64,000 bases of DNA from Streptomyces sp. PT12 (GTDB taxonomy: Bacteria; Actinomycetota; Actinomycetes; Streptomycetales; Streptomycetaceae). Positions 60,982 through 64,000 of the stretch are shown here, one piece after another. The notes under the pieces are model-generated. The model ran no database searches and was not told where the DNA came from. It saw nothing but the letters and a program-made list of their open reading frames with translations. The stretch spans positions 107,895-171,894 of the forward strand of contig NZ_QEST01000023.1 in assembly GCF_003311645.1 (NCBI RefSeq). Reading direction: 5' to 3'. Position numbers and translations under genes: made by a program. Every line of letters begins with the position of its first letter. The first letter of the stretch is position 1.

Positions 60982-62105
60982 CCAACTCCACCGCCGCAAA
61001 GACCACCGCCACGTCCTCCGCCGCCAAGTCCCCGAGCGGGACGGCCCGTTGGGCCCGCTGGCGGACACCCGTCGGCTACGCGCTCGGCGCCCTCGCCCTC
61101 TTCGGCCTCGCACCCCTCCTCCTGTCCGACTTCCGCCTCGGGCAGCTCGCCCGCTACCTCTGCATCGCCATCGTGGCCGTCGGCATCTGTCTGGCCTGGG
61201 GCAGGGGCGGCATGCTCGTCCTCGGCCAGGGCCTCTTCTTCGGCCTCGGCGGCTACGCCATGGCGATGCACATGAAGCTCGCCGACGCGGGCCCGGGACA
61301 GCTCCCCGACTTCATGCTGCTCTACGGCTCCACCGACGAACTCCCCTGGTGGTGGCAGCCGTTCAGCTCCCCGGCCGTCGCGCTCGCCGCCGTGCTCCTG
61401 CTCCCCATGGGCCTCGCGGCGCTCATCGGCTGGTCCGTCTTCCGACGCCGGGTGCGCGGCGCCTACTTCGCCATCCTCAGCCAGGCCCTCGCCGCGGCGT
61501 TCGCGATCCTGCTCATCGGCCAACAGGCCACCACGGGCGGCACCAACGGACTCACCAACTTCCAGGGTTTCTTCGGATTCTCCCTCCACGACCCCGTCAA
61601 CCGCCGCACGGTGTACTTCCTCATCGCGGCCACGCTGCTGCTCCTCATGCTGGCCACCCGGCAGCTGTTCCGCAGCCGCTATGGCGAACTCCTCGTCGCC
61701 GTAAGGGACTCGGAGGAACGCGTGCGCTTCCTCGGCTACGACCCCGCGCTGGTCAAGCTCGCCGCCTACGTCCTGTCCGCCGGGATGGCGGGCGTGGCGG
61801 GCGCGCTGTTCGTGCCCGCGGTCGGGATCATCTCCCCGGCGCTCATCGGCATCGTGCCCTCCATCCAGTTCGTCATCGGCGCGGCCATCGGCGGGCGGGC
61901 CAGCGTCGTCGGCGCCGCCATCGGCGCGGTCGCCGTCGCCTGGGCGCAGACCACGCTCTCCGAGGAATTCCCCTCCGCCTGGACGTACTTCCAGGGCGGC
62001 CTCTTCGTCGTGGTGGTCGCCTTCCTCCCCGGTGGCCTCGCCTCCCTGTGGCACCTGGCCGCCACCCGACGCCGCCAGCGAACGGACGTGGTGACAGCGG
62101 CATGA
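60978..62105 (+). CDS. urtC: Urea ABC transporter permease UrtC
   Basis: A 375-residue LivM-like permease with about ten membrane segments. CLAWGRGGMLVLGQGLFFGLGGYAMAMH and ATTGGTNGLTNFQGFFGF are UrtC signatures; RDSEERVRFLGYDPALVKL is the loop that docks the ATPases. A long hydrophilic N-terminal tail (Thr/Ser/Ala-rich) precedes the first helix. The start ATG 60978 overlaps the urtB stop, and the stop overlaps the urtD start. Confidence 0.95.
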   Translation: MTNSTAAKTTATSSAAKSPSGTARWARWRTPVGYALGALALFGLAPLLLSDFRLGQLARYLCIAIVAVGICLAWGRGGMLVLGQGLFFGLGGYAMAMHMKLADAGPGQLPDFMLLYGSTDELPWWWQPFSSPAVALAAVLLLPMGLAALIGWSVFRRRVRGAYFAILSQALAAAFAILLIGQQATTGGTNGLTNFQGFFGFSLHDPVNRRTVYFLIAATLLLLMLATRQLFRSRYGELLVAVRDSEERVRFLGYDPALVKLAAYVLSAGMAGVAGALFVPAVGIISPALIGIVPSIQFVIGAAIGGRASVVGAAIGAVAVAWAQTTLSEEFPSAWTYFQGGLFVVVVAFLPGGLASLWHLAATRRRQRTDVVTAA

Positions 62106-62851
62106 CCGAACAGCCCCTCAACGACCTGGTGATCGACGACATGCGGGTCACGTTCGACGGCTTCGTGGCCGTCGACGGCGTCAGCCTCCGCGTGGGCCCC
62201 CGCGATCTGCGGTTCCTCATCGGGCCCAACGGCGCGGGCAAGACCACCCTGGTGGACGCCATCACCGGCCTCGCCCCGGCCACCGGCTCCGTCAGATTCG
62301 GCGGCCGCGAGCTCCTCGGCCGCCCCGTCCACCGCATCGTCCGGCTCGGCATCGGGCGCACGTTCCAGACCGCCACCGTCTTCGAGAACCTCACCGTCCT
62401 CCAGAACCTCGACATCGCCGCGGGCACCACCCGCCGCCCCCACACCCTGCTGCGCCGCCGCAGAACCATCCCCGAAGAGGTCCAACGCGCCCTTGAGACA
62501 ACGAGATTGACCGCACAACGCGACCGCGCGGCGGGCACCCTCGCACACGGCCAGAAACAGTGGCTGGAGATCGGCATGCTCCTCGTGCAGAACGTCCAAC
62601 TCCTCCTGCTCGACGAGCCGGTGGCCGGAATGAGCCACGAAGAACGCGAACAGACAGGCCAGTTGCTCCAACGCATCGGGGAGGACCGCACGGTGGTCGT
62701 CATCGAGCACGACATGGACTTCATGCGCGCCTTCGCCGCCAGCGTCACCGTGCTGCACGCCGGGCGCGTCCTGAGCGAGGGAACGGCCGCCGAGGTGCGC
62801 GCCGACCCCAGGGTCCAGGAGGTCTACCTCGGCGAGACGGCGGCGCCCTGA
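62102..62851 (+). CDS. urtD: Urea ABC transporter ATPase UrtD
   Basis: A 249-residue ABC ATPase (LivG type): Walker A GPNGAGKTTL, signature LAHGQKQWLEIGM (the ABC signature is altered to LAHGQ, as is usual in UrtD), Walker B LLLLDEPVAGM and the H-loop IEHDMDFM. It overlaps urtC by four bases. It energises urea uptake together with UrtE. Confidence 0.95.
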   Translation: MTEQPLNDLVIDDMRVTFDGFVAVDGVSLRVGPRDLRFLIGPNGAGKTTLVDAITGLAPATGSVRFGGRELLGRPVHRIVRLGIGRTFQTATVFENLTVLQNLDIAAGTTRRPHTLLRRRRTIPEEVQRALETTRLTAQRDRAAGTLAHGQKQWLEIGMLLVQNVQLLLLDEPVAGMSHEEREQTGQLLQRIGEDRTVVVIEHDMDFMRAFAASVTVLHAGRVLSEGTAAEVRADPRVQEVYLGETAAP

Positions 62852-63543
62852 TGCTGGAGATCACCGGCCTGGTCGCCGGATACGACCGCACCACCGTGCT
62901 CCACGGCGTGTCCCTCACCGTCCCCGACGACGGCGTGGCCACCGTGCTCGGCCACAACGGCGCGGGCAAGTCCACGCTCCTGCGCGCGGCCGTCGGCCTC
63001 ATCAGGCCCCGTTCCGGCACCGTCCTCCTCGACGGCGACGACATCACCCGGCTCCCCGCGCACCGCCGGGCGCGCCGCGGGATCGCGTATGTCCCGCAGG
63101 GGCAGCAGAGCTTCCCGCAGCTGACCACCATGGAGAACCTGCGGCTGATTGCCGACGGCCGCCGCGACGGGCGCGCGGCCCTCGACGAGGCGTTCGACCG
63201 CTTCCCCGCACTCCGCGAGGTCACCACCCGTCCCGCTGGCCTCCTCTCCGGCGGTCAACGCCAGCAACTCGCCCTCGCCCGCGCCCTGATGACCCGCCCC
63301 CGCCTGCTGCTCCTCGACGAGCCGACGGAGGGCATCCAGCCCTCGGTGGTGCGCGAGATCCAGGCCACGATTCTCGACCTGAGCGGCAGGGGCGACCTGT
63401 CCGTGCTGCTGGTGGAACAGCACGTGGGCTTCGCCCTCAGGGCGGCCGAGCGGTACTACGTCCTGGAGGCGGGCCGGATCACCTCATCGGGTCTCGGAAC
63501 GGCGGACGCCGAGGCGGTGGTGCGGGAGGCCCTGCGGGTGTGA
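62851..63543 (+). CDS. urtE: Urea ABC transporter ATPase UrtE
   Basis: A 230-residue ABC ATPase (LivF type): Walker A GHNGAGKSTL, Q-loop VPQGQQSFPQLTTMENLRL, signature LSGGQRQQLALARAL, Walker B LLLLDEPTEGIQPS, H-loop VEQHVGF. The ATG overlaps the stop of urtD by one base. It ends the operon; the next gene is convergent three bases later. Confidence 0.95.
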   Translation: MLEITGLVAGYDRTTVLHGVSLTVPDDGVATVLGHNGAGKSTLLRAAVGLIRPRSGTVLLDGDDITRLPAHRRARRGIAYVPQGQQSFPQLTTMENLRLIADGRRDGRAALDEAFDRFPALREVTTRPAGLLSGGQRQQLALARALMTRPRLLLLDEPTEGIQPSVVREIQATILDLSGRGDLSVLLVEQHVGFALRAAERYYVLEAGRITSSGLGTADAEAVVREALRV

Positions 63544-63545
63544 GG

Positions 63546-63932
63546 TCAGGTGGTGCCCTCCCATCGGGCGGGTGGTTCGGGTGTGAGGCCGGATTCCTCG
63601 GTGCAGTCGAGGGCGTCGACGACGGCGTAGGCGGCGGAGTTGAGGATGGCGATCATGTCGTCGTGGTCCGAGCCGGTGCCGGGGGTCTGGACGGCGAGTT
63701 CGGCCCACAGGAACTCGTCGGGAGGGGCGGCGCCCACGGGGCAGTTGACGAACATGGACGCGTACTGGTCGCTGGTCGAGGCGTAAGCGTCCACGTCGTA
63801 GTAACTGAGGCGGCGCTCCTCACCCGGAGTGGGCGCCAGGTGGAACCAGCGGAACTTGATGGACGCGAACTCCCAGTCCGACACCGGCGTGTAGATCACG
63901 CAGAAGTTGGTCGTGGTGACGTTGTTCTCCAT
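63546..63932 (-). CDS. Hypothetical protein related to the frameshifted lipoprotein
   Basis: About 128 residues from ATG 63932, which has AGAGG upstream (GTG 63938 is an alternative). There is no signal peptide in the frame seen, although the protein could have one further upstream outside the open frame. The C-terminal segment TPGTGSDHDDMIAILNSAAYAVVDALDCTEESG is similar to the end of the pseudogene at 56801-57430, so the two flank the urt locus as relatives. A small alpha/beta domain is likely; I know no name for it. Nothing is recognisable in the last 60 bases of the window. Confidence 0.68.
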   Translation of the reverse strand: MENNVTTTNFCVIYTPVSDWEFASIKFRWFHLAPTPGEERRLSYYDVDAYASTSDQYASMFVNCPVGAAPPDEFLWAELAVQTPGTGSDHDDMIAILNSAAYAVVDALDCTEESGLTPEPPARWEGTT

Positions 63933-64000
63933 CAGCACCTCTGCATACTGAGGTTGAACTCGTGGTGTCGTGAGGGCTGACGGTTCGTCGCTGGTGCGGT

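Overview
This window reads as a chromosomal segment of a Streptomyces-like actinomycete. The DNA is very GC-rich with strong third-position G/C, GTG starts are common, and the families are typical of Streptomyces: XRE/DUF397 pairs, AfsR/SARP and STAND regulators, an ECF sigma/anti-sigma pair, TerD proteins, and Tat or lipobox substrate-binding proteins. I see no tRNA, rRNA, CRISPR array or intact transposase. The right part (urt, aceA/ramB, nei-like) looks like ordinary chromosome. The left and central parts carry many gene remnants, duplications and short repeats, as expected of a rearranging accessory region.

Layout. 1-2.8 kb: a reverse-strand sulfur (persulfide) detoxification operon (CstB-like enzyme, rhodanese, TauE/SafE exporter, second rhodanese) behind two CsoR/CstR-type operators. 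2.9-10.8 kb: an accessory block with a partly duplicated acetyltransferase gene, two APH-like kinases, a STAND/TPR regulator, a radical SAM/SPASM gene that has lost its 5' part, an asparagine-synthetase-like enzyme without the glutaminase cysteine, and a 73-residue peptide. The last four kinds of gene look like the remains of an unassigned peptide-modification (RiPP-like) cluster. 10.9-16.8 kb: XRE/DUF397 pair, two hypotheticals, a PHP-hydrolase remnant, and an ECF sigma/anti-sigma/lipoprotein set. 16.9-26.3 kb: a LacI-controlled polysaccharide island (sugar ABC importer without its ATPase, GH2 enzyme, DUF427 protein, heparinase II/III), probably for uronate-containing glycans. 26.3-38 kb: MalY-type aminotransferase, CapA protein, Nei-like glycosylase, TauE-like permease, DUF234-type ATPase, acetamidase, Gfo/Idh oxidoreductase, TerD and IclR, with several decayed genes between them.

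38-48.8 kb: an AfsR/SARP regulator divergent from a second STAND/TPR protein, followed by a Ter-type cluster (unknown protein and GT-B-like protein divergent from TerD and a long TerD-fusion protein). 48.9-56.8 kb: secreted SGNH hydrolase, aceA divergent from ramB with two matching inverted repeats between them, a truncated MerR gene, a 59-residue membrane protein not recorded by length-based gene finding, an HTH/coiled-coil/ATPase regulator, a YtrA-type GntR unit and a MarR regulator. 56.8-64 kb: a cytosolic AmiC-like sensor followed by a 20-bp palindrome and the complete urea transporter urtABCDE, flanked by a frameshifted lipoprotein and a protein related to its C-terminus.

The best candidates for something undescribed are the peptide/asparagine-synthetase/radical SAM/kinase group at 6.8-10.8 kb, the dispersed 14-16 bp palindromes at 32.3, 43.8 and (degenerate) 53.3 kb, and the short N-terminal motif shared by the two STAND proteins. 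All assignments come from reading the sequence; no database search was run.
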